In this document: positions 10,948 to 19,228 of the stretch, piece after piece
Layout of the letters: every line of letters begins with the position of its first letter
How positions within the stretch are numbered: the stretch's first letter is position 1
The notes under the pieces: generated by a model
Seen by the model: only the letters and a program-made list of their open reading frames with translations
Told to the model about the DNA's origin: nothing
Databases searched by the model: none
Program-made: the position numbers and the translations under genes
Assembly (NCBI GenBank): GCA_025463605.1
Contig: JAODAV010000003.1
Span: 56,834 to 120,833, forward strand
From: Rhodoglobus sp.
GTDB lineage: Bacteria; Actinomycetota; Actinomycetes; Actinomycetales; Microbacteriaceae
DNA: 64,000 nt
Direction: 5' to 3'

Positions 10948-11406
10948 TCAGCAGGAGGGGAGCTGGCGTCGAACGAGGTTGACGAGCTGCGCCGGTTCGT
11001 AGGGCTCATCGGTACCGATGAGTTCCGAGAGGGTCCACCAGCGATGCGCGAGCACGTCGACGCGCTCGTCGTCGGTCCAGAACTCGTCGCTCGGCTCGAA
11101 GGCGTCGACCACTGCCGTATAGAACTCGGCGTGCCCCGTGTCGTGGTCGGCGTCATCCCATTGCACGTCGAAATCGTGCGCCCACACCGGAGCACCGAGG
11201 TCGTCGATGCGCAGACCCGTCTCCTCCTGCAGCTCACGAACAGCTGCGTGGTGGTGGGTCTCCCCTTCGTCCACTCCCCCGCCGGGGGTGATCCAGCGGG
11301 CCACCTTGCTCGTATCGGGTGCCGTGGTGAGAAACAGCAGGATGCGGCCGTCGCGGTCGAACAGGAGCACCCGGCTGGTACGGCGGTGGACCCCGCTCGT
11401 CGTCAC
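10948..11406 (-). CDS. NUDIX hydrolase
   Basis: Nudix box: GGVDEGETHHHAAVRELQEETGL. Confidence 0.93.
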   Translation of the reverse strand: MTTSGVHRRTSRVLLFDRDGRILLFLTTAPDTSKVARWITPGGGVDEGETHHHAAVRELQEETGLRIDDLGAPVWAHDFDVQWDDADHDTGHAEFYTAVVDAFEPSDEFWTDDERVDVLAHRWWTLSELIGTDEPYEPAQLVNLVRRQLPSC

Positions 11407-13358
11407 AGGTGCCTCCCCAACCAGTCGAGGATCGCCTCGAAGCGCTGCACTCGGTGTCGCGGCCGCCCGGAGCGGCTGAGTTCGTGGTTCTCACCGGGGA
11501 ATACGAGCAGTTCGGCCTCCACGCCGTTGAGCTTGACGCAGGTGTACCAATTCTCGGCCTGGCCCAGCGGGCACCGCAGGTCGTCTTCGGAGTGGATAAC
11601 GAGCGTGGGCGTCTTCACCTGTCGCACCACTGCCTGAGGGCTCTGGGCGCGCACGCGAGAGGGCGACTCGCCGTTGTACTCCTGGGGAAAGAACCAGCCG
11701 ATGTCGGAGGAGCCCACGAACGACTCGGGGTCGAGGTAGCCACGCTCGACGACGGCTGCGCGGAATCGGTGATCGTGCGCAATCGTCCACGCCGTGAGAT
11801 AGCCGCCGTACGATCCGCCCAGAATCCCGAGCCTGCTCGAATCCAGTTCGCTCCGTACGTCGAGCGCGCCATCGAGGAAGTCGAGCACATCGGCGAGGTC
11901 AACGGTGCCCATGGCTCCCTTGATTGAACGCCCGTGAGCCTGGCCGTATCCCGCACTCCCCCGTGGGTTGCAGTAGACCACCGCGTAGCCGGCCTCGACG
12001 TAGACCTGGGTCTCATCGAACACGTGCACCGAGTAGTCCGCGAAGGGTCCGCCATGGATCATCAGCACAGTGGGATGCGGCCCCTCCCCCGCGGGGCTCG
12101 CGACCCACCCGTGAATCGGGTACCCATCCCGGCCGGTGACCGTGAGCTCGACGGGCCGCACGATTCCGGTATCCCTGAGGGAGGCGGAGAAGTCGCTGAG
12201 CGGTGTCAGAACACCGTTCTCGAGCAGGGCAACATCCCCGAAGGTGTCGGGCGATGAGTAGCTGACCACGACGGATGATCGTGCGGTGGAGACGTCCTGG
12301 CCAGAGATCTCGATGTCCCCTGAACTGAGCGCGCGCGAGGCGCCGTCGGGCTGGACTTCGAGCAGGTGCACTCGCCCGCGCGCCCTGTTGGGAACGATCG
12401 CGGCGTCGTTCATCACGGGGATGTCGCCGTCGGCAAGGTCTACAGTCTCCGGGTCTGTGAGGAGGACCGCGACACCGTCCGCGAGGCGGTACAGCGAGGA
12501 GTTGCGGCCGACGAAGTCGGTGGCAGACCCGACATCCTGGGCGATGAGGTAGACGCTTCCGTCGGGCGCCGCCCGGAACGTCTCGATCGAAAGCTCGGGC
12601 CCGATGAGCGCTTCGCGTTCCGTCGAGCCGTGCGGCTGCACGACCCACAGCTGATTGAGCAGATCGCGATCACGGGACGCGTGGCGCGGCGAAAGGAAGC
12701 CCAGTTTGTCCCCGATGAACCGAGGGACGAAGTGCTCGAAGTCGCCTTTGGTCACTTGCACGGATTCGGGCACTTGCGGCGACTCGGGCTTCGAGCGATC
12801 GGGGTGGGGTGCCGGCTCGTACGATGGTTCGGCGTCGAGAGGGGGGACCTCCACGAGGAAGATGTGGCGGCGGCGATCGTTGGTGTACCCGAGCCCGTTG
12901 GCCTTGTAGCGCACGACCGAGATCCGCCTCGCGGGTTCCGCATCGGACCCGATTCCATCAACGGTGCCGTAGCGTCCCTCTTCGGCGACGCGCGCGGTGT
13001 ACGCGATCCGCGCGGAATCGGGGGCCCAATCGAAGTCACCGGCGCCGAGCTTCTGGTCGGTGAGGCGCACCGGCTCGCCGCCTCGGGCATCCATGACGTG
13101 AAGCTGGGCCGGCGTGCCGGGGACGGCCCTCAGGAACGCGATCGCGCGGCCGTCCGGACTGAAGGCCGGAGCCGAATCGTGGGCGCCCCGAGTGATGCGT
13201 CGCGGGCCAGAGCCGTCGAGTGGCACGCTCCAGAGCTGGCCCACCGTGGCGTCGGATTCGAGATCAGGATGCGTCACACTCACGATTGCGCGCGAGCCGT
13301 CGGGGTCGAGACTGGGACGGGAGACGCTGTAGAGCGACTCGATGTGTCGGGGCTGCAC
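11403..13358 (-). CDS. S9 family peptidase (prolyl oligopeptidase-like)
   Basis: N-terminal propeller-like repeats and C-terminal alpha/beta hydrolase with GGSYGGYLTAW, HSEDDLRCP, ENHELSRSG. Confidence 0.93.
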   Translation of the reverse strand: MQPRHIESLYSVSRPSLDPDGSRAIVSVTHPDLESDATVGQLWSVPLDGSGPRRITRGAHDSAPAFSPDGRAIAFLRAVPGTPAQLHVMDARGGEPVRLTDQKLGAGDFDWAPDSARIAYTARVAEEGRYGTVDGIGSDAEPARRISVVRYKANGLGYTNDRRRHIFLVEVPPLDAEPSYEPAPHPDRSKPESPQVPESVQVTKGDFEHFVPRFIGDKLGFLSPRHASRDRDLLNQLWVVQPHGSTEREALIGPELSIETFRAAPDGSVYLIAQDVGSATDFVGRNSSLYRLADGVAVLLTDPETVDLADGDIPVMNDAAIVPNRARGRVHLLEVQPDGASRALSSGDIEISGQDVSTARSSVVVSYSSPDTFGDVALLENGVLTPLSDFSASLRDTGIVRPVELTVTGRDGYPIHGWVASPAGEGPHPTVLMIHGGPFADYSVHVFDETQVYVEAGYAVVYCNPRGSAGYGQAHGRSIKGAMGTVDLADVLDFLDGALDVRSELDSSRLGILGGSYGGYLTAWTIAHDHRFRAAVVERGYLDPESFVGSSDIGWFFPQEYNGESPSRVRAQSPQAVVRQVKTPTLVIHSEDDLRCPLGQAENWYTCVKLNGVEAELLVFPGENHELSRSGRPRHRVQRFEAILDWLGRHL

Positions 13359-13366
13359 GATCGCGG

Positions 13367-14149
13367 CTAAGAACGCTGGAAGTCGGAGACGTCGCCCACG
13401 TAGCGCGTATGGTCGGCGGGAATCGGTTCGACGGCCGCGAGGGCGACCTCGGCGGCGAACTCGCCGACGTTGTACAGGCGGCCAGCAGCCTCCTTGCGGG
13501 CCTCGATCGCGCCAGGGTTGGCGCGCTGCAGGAGCGTCGCCGTGATGGTTCCCTCGATCATGTCGCCCGAGACCACAACGAACCCGATGCCGCGCGACTC
13601 GAGCTGCGGAATGAGGTCGCGCAGCGCATCCTCACCCGCTCGCTTGCTGAGCGCGACAGGAAGGTACTCGGGCATGGTCTCGACGGTCTTGATGAAATGG
13701 GCCTGGTGGCTGGTGACGAACACGACGCGCGACCCGTGATCGAGCAACGGCAGCATTGCCGTGAGGAAGCCGACCTGGGCGTCGCGGTTGAGCTTCATGG
13801 CGTAGTCCTCGGCCATGCCGCTCTCCATGCCGCCCGAAGCGTTGAGCACGAGAATGTCGACTCCGCCGAACTCCTCGCGCACGGCTTCGACGAGTCCGCG
13901 CACCGAAACCGGCTCCGTCAGATCGGCTCCGATCGCGATAGCCGACCCGCCCGCCTCCTCGAGCTGGGCGACGAGTTTGAGGGCCCTCGCCTCCTTGTTG
14001 CGGTAGTTGATCGCGACGCGCGCACCGGCCTCGGCGAAGTACGTCGCGGTGTCCGCTCCGATGCCTCGCGACGAGCCCGTCACGAGCGCTCGCTTGCCGG
14101 ACAGGGAACCAGGCGCCAAGGGGTTGCTCACGGTATCCGAGACTAGCAA
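13367..14149 (-). CDS. SDR family oxidoreductase
   Basis: ALVTGSSRGIGADTA Rossmann motif, LNASGG. Confidence 0.85.
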   Translation of the reverse strand: MLVSDTVSNPLAPGSLSGKRALVTGSSRGIGADTATYFAEAGARVAINYRNKEARALKLVAQLEEAGGSAIAIGADLTEPVSVRGLVEAVREEFGGVDILVLNASGGMESGMAEDYAMKLNRDAQVGFLTAMLPLLDHGSRVVFVTSHQAHFIKTVETMPEYLPVALSKRAGEDALRDLIPQLESRGIGFVVVSGDMIEGTITATLLQRANPGAIEARKEAAGRLYNVGEFAAEVALAAVEPIPADHTRYVGDVSDFQRS

Positions 14150-14216
14150 CTCCCCCTGCTCCTCTCGTCGCGCGCTAGTGGTAGCTTCATTACCGTAACG
14201 ACACGAGAGGTGCCGA

Positions 14217-14687
14217 ATGATCCTGGATTTCCTGGTCGACTACGCATGGATCGTCTGGCTCGCGCTCATCCTGGTGTTCGGCATCATCGAGCTGACGACT
14301 CTCGAGTTCACGTTCCTCATGCTCGCGGTCGGCAGCCTCGGCGGGCTCCTCTCCGGCCTCTTCGGTCTGCCGTGGTGGGCGCAGATCATGATCGCCGCGG
14401 TACTCTCGCTCCTTCTGCTGTTCGCCCTGCGGCCGGCCCTCCTGCGAGCCCTCAAGCGCGGGGGCGATCCGGCCAGGAGCAACGTGGATGCGCTGCTGGG
14501 CCTTTCGGGCACGGTCACCAACGACTTCTCTGGCAATGCCAACCACGTCAAACTCGCGAACGGCGAGACATGGACGGCGAAGATCCTCTCGGACGACCGC
14601 TCCCTGGTCGAGGGTGAGCGGGTAATAGTGTCAGCAATCGATGGGGCGACCGCCGTGGTCGTGCCAGTGGAAAGGACCGAACCGTGA
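14217..14687 (+). CDS. NfeD family membrane protein
   Basis: TM helices followed by OB-like domain (LLGLSGTVTNDF...VIVSAIDGATAVV); overlaps the SPFH gene. Confidence 0.85.
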   Translation: MILDFLVDYAWIVWLALILVFGIIELTTLEFTFLMLAVGSLGGLLSGLFGLPWWAQIMIAAVLSLLLLFALRPALLRALKRGGDPARSNVDALLGLSGTVTNDFSGNANHVKLANGETWTAKILSDDRSLVEGERVIVSAIDGATAVVVPVERTEP

Positions 14688-15598
14688 CCGACCCAGGCCA
14701 GTTCTTCGGGCAGATCATCCTCGTGATCCTGCTCGCGATCGTCGCCATTTTCGTGCTCGTCATCCTGTTCCGGTCAATCCGGATCATTCCTCAGGCCAAC
14801 GCGGGCGTCGTCGAGCGGCTTGGCAAGTACCACAAGACCCTCATGCCGGGCCTGAACATCCTCGTGCCGTTCATCGACCGGGTGCGCCCTCTCATCGACA
14901 TGCGCGAGCAGTTCGTGTCGTTCCCGCCCCAGCCGGTGATCACGGAGGACAACCTTGTCGTCTCCATCGATACGGTCGTCTATTTCCAGGTGACGGATGC
15001 CCGTGCCGCGACGTACGAGATCGCGAACTACCTCGGCGCCGTCGAACAGCTGACGACCACCACGCTGCGTAACGTCGTCGGTGGCCTGAACCTCGAGGAA
15101 GCCCTCACCAGCCGTGACAACATCAACGGCCAGCTGCGCGTCGTGCTCGACGAAGCGACGGGCAAGTGGGGCATCCGCGTGGGACGCGTGGAGCTCAAGG
15201 CGATCGACCCGCCCCTGTCGATCCAGGATTCGATGGAGAAGCAAATGCGCGCCGAGCGTGACCGGCGGGCGCTCATCCTCACCGCGGAGGGCACCAAGCA
15301 GTCCGCAATCCTCACGGCCGAGGGTGCTCGACAGGCCGCTATCCTGTCGGCCGAGGGTGATGCGAAGGCCGCCGTGCTCCGCGCGCAGGGTGAGGCGGAG
15401 GCGATCACGACCGTATTCGGTGCGATCCACGCGGGCAACCCGGATGCCCCGCTGCTCGCGTATCAATACCTCCAGACGCTCCCGAAGCTCGCGGAAGGCG
15501 AGTCCAACAAGATGTGGATCATCCCTTCCGAGCTCACCGAAGCTCTCAAGGGAATCAGCGCCGGATTCCTTGGCAAGACGCCGCCGCCCGCCAAGTAA
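14684..15598 (+). CDS. SPFH/band 7 domain protein (stomatin/HflK-C-like)
   Basis: IIPQANAGVVERLGKYHKTLMPGLNILVPFIDRV; alanine-rich coiled coil. Confidence 0.92.
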   Translation: MTDPGQFFGQIILVILLAIVAIFVLVILFRSIRIIPQANAGVVERLGKYHKTLMPGLNILVPFIDRVRPLIDMREQFVSFPPQPVITEDNLVVSIDTVVYFQVTDARAATYEIANYLGAVEQLTTTTLRNVVGGLNLEEALTSRDNINGQLRVVLDEATGKWGIRVGRVELKAIDPPLSIQDSMEKQMRAERDRRALILTAEGTKQSAILTAEGARQAAILSAEGDAKAAVLRAQGEAEAITTVFGAIHAGNPDAPLLAYQYLQTLPKLAEGESNKMWIIPSELTEALKGISAGFLGKTPPPAK

Positions 15599-16355
15599 AG
15601 CGCTCGAGGGCTACCTCTCCCCGGCGGCTCCCCGGCTGTTCGCACACCGGGGGCTCGCGGTTGATGCGCCAGAGAACACGCTGCTCGCGTTCGCCCGGGC
15701 GGTAGGCGTGGGGGCGACATACATCGAGACCGATGTTCACGCGAGCCACGACGGCGTCGCGGTGATCGCCCACGACGCGGATCTCAAGCGCATCGCGGGC
15801 CGCGACGTTCGCGTCGATCAACTCACGATGACCGAGCTTCGCCGTATCGAACTCGGGCACGGCCAATCCTTCTGCTCGCTTGCCGAGGCACTCGACGCAT
15901 TTCCGGAGACTCGCTTCAACATCGACGTGAAGTCGCGCGCGGCCGTCGAACCGACGATCGCGGCGATTCTCAAGGCCGGGGCCAGCAACCGGGTGCTCGT
16001 GTCGTCGTTCGACGAGCGCAGGCGCACCGCGGCGATCCGGGGGTTGCCCGGGGTCGTGTCGTCGTCATCCGCGCGCCGCTTCGTCTTCGCACTCCTGGGC
16101 GGAAAGGTGGGCTTCTCCCCCGCCCTGAGGGGCGCGCTACGGGGCCTCGTTGCGGTGCAGGTTCCCGAGAAGGCCCTCGGGCTGAAGGTGACCACGGCGC
16201 GCATGATTCGGCAGTTGCACGCCGCGGGCGTCGAGATTCACGTCTGGACCGTCAACGACCCGCGCCGCATGGTCGAGCTGCTCGATCTCGGCGTCGACGG
16301 CATCGTCACCGACCGCATCGATCTCGCCCTCGAGGTTGTGCGCGCCCGTCCCTGA
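15570..16355 (+). CDS. Glycerophosphodiester phosphodiesterase
   Basis: FAHRGLAVDAPENTLLAFARAV, ETDVHASHDGVAVIAHD; start uncertain (TTG at 15570, overlapping the SPFH end). Confidence 0.85.
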   Translation: MARRRRPPSKALEGYLSPAAPRLFAHRGLAVDAPENTLLAFARAVGVGATYIETDVHASHDGVAVIAHDADLKRIAGRDVRVDQLTMTELRRIELGHGQSFCSLAEALDAFPETRFNIDVKSRAAVEPTIAAILKAGASNRVLVSSFDERRRTAAIRGLPGVVSSSSARRFVFALLGGKVGFSPALRGALRGLVAVQVPEKALGLKVTTARMIRQLHAAGVEIHVWTVNDPRRMVELLDLGVDGIVTDRIDLALEVVRARP

Positions 16356-16558
16356 GGCCGCCCCCTCCCCCGCCCCGTTTCCCGGTAATACTCGCGTCCG
16401 CGTAGATAGGGGGTTCGGTGGTGGATATCTCCCGAAAACGGACGCAAGGGAAGGGCGAAGTCTGGGAACTAGCTGGGAGACCGCGCGCGCTTGAAAGGTT
16501 ATGCCCAGCTTGTGGGTTTATAACTATGCATTGAACCGCGAGTAAAGGAGGCCACACG

Positions 16559-16924
16559 ATGGCAGACCGGAGTTTGCGCGGTATGAGACTTGGAACCCAG
16601 AGCTTACAGAGCGAAGAGGGCGTGGAGTTTTCACCGCGGAAGAAGAGCGTCTACCGCTCTGCTGATGGGACCACCTTCGAGGTGGTCTTCGCAGCGGATG
16701 CCGAGGTTCCCCAGCAGTGGGAATCACCCAAGACCGGCCAGGAGGGCATCCTGCTCACGAGTGACGGCGAGCCCGTCGTTCTCGACCAGGCCGAAGCCAA
16801 GGTGCCGCGCAGCCATTGGGACATGCTCCTCGAGCGCCGCACGCGTGCCGAACTCGAGGAACTGCTTCAGGAGCGGCTCGACTTCCTGCGTTCCCGCAAG
16901 GGCCAGCAGAAGATTGGCGCGTAG
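16559..16924 (+). CDS. rbpA: RNA polymerase-binding protein RbpA
   Basis: MADRSLRGMRLGTQSLQSEEGVEFSPRK...; size and sequence typical of RbpA. Confidence 0.95.
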   Translation: MADRSLRGMRLGTQSLQSEEGVEFSPRKKSVYRSADGTTFEVVFAADAEVPQQWESPKTGQEGILLTSDGEPVVLDQAEAKVPRSHWDMLLERRTRAELEELLQERLDFLRSRKGQQKIGA

Positions 16925-16935
16925 CGCCTATCTTC

Positions 16936-16983
16936 ATAGGCACTGCATCGGCTTTCAACTGAATAGGTAGTGCATCGGCTTTT
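16936..16983. repeat. Two-copy near-direct repeat ataggcactgcatcggctttc / ataggtagtgcatcggctttt
   Basis: 21-bp units at 16936-16956 and 16963-16983, three mismatches, 27-bp period. Confidence 0.8.
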
Positions 16984-17704
16984 AGCGAGAACGCCTCAGG
17001 GCCGCCGCCAGCCCCCAGGCGGTGACCCTGAGCAGCGCCTCGATGACGATGCCCGCGTGCATCTTCGAACGCCCCGTCGCCCTCTCAACGAAGGTGATGG
17101 GGTGTTCTGCTATGCGGTGTCCGGTGCGCTCCAGGTTCCACGCCACTTCGACCTGGAAGCAGTAGCCCTGCGATGACACCCCGGCGAGATCCACGTCGCG
17201 CAGCGCTGACGCCCGGAACACCCGGAAGCCGGCGGTGATGTCGCGGATGCGTGACCTGAGCATGGTGCGCGCGTACCAATTGCCGGCCTTCGAGATGGCC
17301 TGGCGGATCCACGGCCAGTTGCGCACTTCGCCGCCCGCCACCCATCGGGAGCCGATGACCAGGTCGGCCCCGGCCTCCGCGAGTTCGAGCATGCCCGGCA
17401 GGTCGTCGGGGTCGTGCGAGCCGTCCGCGTCGATCTCGACCACGAAGTCGTAGCCGTCCGCGAGGGCTTGCTCGAATCCGGCCAGATATGCCTTGCCGAG
17501 TCCCTGCTTTCCGGTACGGTGCAGCACGCGGATGCCCGGGTCGGTAGCCGCGAGCCGGTCGGCTAGGGCGCCAGTACCATCGGGGCTGGAGTCGTCGACG
17601 ACGAGGATGTCGGCGAGAGGAACAGATTGCCGCAGCCTGCCAACGAGCCCTTCGAGGCTCTCGATCTCGTTGTAGGTCGGAACGATCACCAGCGTCTCAG
17701 GCAC
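16982..17704 (-). CDS. ppm1: Polyprenol monophosphomannose synthase (GT2)
   Basis: VIVPTYNEIESLEGLV, ILVVDDSSPDGTG, FVVEIDADGSHDP. Confidence 0.9.
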   Translation of the reverse strand: MPETLVIVPTYNEIESLEGLVGRLRQSVPLADILVVDDSSPDGTGALADRLAATDPGIRVLHRTGKQGLGKAYLAGFEQALADGYDFVVEIDADGSHDPDDLPGMLELAEAGADLVIGSRWVAGGEVRNWPWIRQAISKAGNWYARTMLRSRIRDITAGFRVFRASALRDVDLAGVSSQGYCFQVEVAWNLERTGHRIAEHPITFVERATGRSKMHAGIVIEALLRVTAWGLAAALRRSR

Positions 17705-19217
17705 GTCGCCTCCGCGTGAACCCGCCGGCGATTACAAGCGCCGCAAGCCCGATGCCCGAGACGAGCCACTCGATCTGCCTGCCGACGAGCAGTGCGGGGG
17801 TGGCCGCATCGCTGAGCGGCACATCCTCGATCATCGCCGCCGCCGTGTACCAGGGCAGCTGCGCGACGATCGAACCGTCTGGCGCGATCACCGCGCTAAT
17901 GCCCACCGTGGAGATGTTCACGACGCTGCGCCCCAGTTCGATGGCCCGGATGCGCGCGACCGCCAATTGCTGTGCGCTCTCGTCGGTGCGCCCGAAGTCG
18001 GCATTGTTGGACGATGCAAAGATCACCTGTGCACCCTGCTCGACGCTCTCGGTGAGGAGCTGGTCGTCGATGATGTCGAAGCAGATGTTGATCCCCGCGA
18101 TCACCCCGTCGATATCGAACACCATGTCGGTCGTCCCTGGCGTGTATTCGCGCTGGATGAGGCCGATGAGGTCGGGCGCGAACGGTTCCCAGAACGACCG
18201 GTCGGGCACGTACTCGCCGAAGGGCACCGGGTGCTTCTTGTCGTAGAAGTCGGTGGCGCCCTCCCCCGCCTTCCACAACAGTTCACTGTTGTAGAACTTC
18301 CCGTCCCGCTCTGTCACCGCCCATCCGACGAGGGGAGCATCCATCTGCTCCGAGACGTAGTCGAGCACGCTCGCGGTGTACGCATCGGTGAGGGGGCTGC
18401 GATCGGTCGCGCCTTCGGGCCACAGCACGACGTCGACGTTCTGGCCGAAGATCGGCGTCGTCGCGTCGAGCTGGGCCTGCAGGAGTTCGCCAGGCTCGCG
18501 TCGGTCGAAGTATCCGGCCCGCGAGTTGCCCTGCACCGCTGCCACCCGCAGGGAGCCCTCCGTGATCACCGGCCACGCCGGCAGCACGAGCAGCAGAGTG
18601 GCGAGTGCGACTGGGATCGCGAGCGCGCGTAAGAAGTCGGGGCCCCGTACAGCCTCGATGGCGGCCGCGACGACCAGCACCATCATGAAACTCACCCCGG
18701 AGATGCCGAGCCACGCGAAGAGGGGCGACAGCGGGCTGTCGGACTGCGACAGTGCCACGCGGCCCCACGCGAAGCCACCGTACGGCCACACGCTCGCCCA
18801 CGCCTCGCGCGCCGTCCAGAGCCCTGCGATGACGACCGGCAGTAGAGCCAGCCTCCCGAGCGCGCTCGGCCACGCCCGAGGCACCCAGCGGTAAGCCAGC
18901 GTGATCGCGCCTGCGCCAACGGCGAAGAACAGCGACTCGAGCACGGCGAGAGCCGACATCGGCAGCGGGCCCAGGAAGAGGGAAGCCCAGAAGATGTGGG
19001 TGAAGTAGAACGACGCCCCGGCGACGAAGCCGACGAGCAGCGAGCCGCCGATACCGCGACCGATGAGTGTGACGAGCACGAGGCCGACACCAACCAGAGT
19101 GAGCGGCCAGATGCCCTTGTCCGGGAACCCGGCATCCATGATCGGCCCGGATGCCGCGGCCACGAGCACGGCGGCCCACAGCGGCAGCGGCGCGCGCGCA
19201 GGCGCGGATTCGGTCAC
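17697..19217 (-). CDS. lnt: Apolipoprotein N-acyltransferase
   Basis: N-terminal TM helices and C-terminal nitrilase domain (VLWPEGATD, DFYDKKHPVPFGEYVP, NICFDIIDD, ASSNNADFG). Confidence 0.92.
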   Translation of the reverse strand: MTESAPARAPLPLWAAVLVAAASGPIMDAGFPDKGIWPLTLVGVGLVLVTLIGRGIGGSLLVGFVAGASFYFTHIFWASLFLGPLPMSALAVLESLFFAVGAGAITLAYRWVPRAWPSALGRLALLPVVIAGLWTAREAWASVWPYGGFAWGRVALSQSDSPLSPLFAWLGISGVSFMMVLVVAAAIEAVRGPDFLRALAIPVALATLLLVLPAWPVITEGSLRVAAVQGNSRAGYFDRREPGELLQAQLDATTPIFGQNVDVVLWPEGATDRSPLTDAYTASVLDYVSEQMDAPLVGWAVTERDGKFYNSELLWKAGEGATDFYDKKHPVPFGEYVPDRSFWEPFAPDLIGLIQREYTPGTTDMVFDIDGVIAGINICFDIIDDQLLTESVEQGAQVIFASSNNADFGRTDESAQQLAVARIRAIELGRSVVNISTVGISAVIAPDGSIVAQLPWYTAAAMIEDVPLSDAATPALLVGRQIEWLVSGIGLAALVIAGGFTRRRRA

Positions 19218-19228
19218 GAACGTAGAGC

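Noticed and set aside
16374-16445. Inverted repeats GCGTCCG/CGGACGC upstream of rbpA, considered as riboswitch-like structure
   Set aside because: Short arms and no recognisable riboswitch core.
16491-16530. Possible rbpA promoter (TTGAAA ... TATAAC)
   Set aside because: Spacer of about 22 nt is too long for a standard sigma-A promoter; not reported without TSS data.
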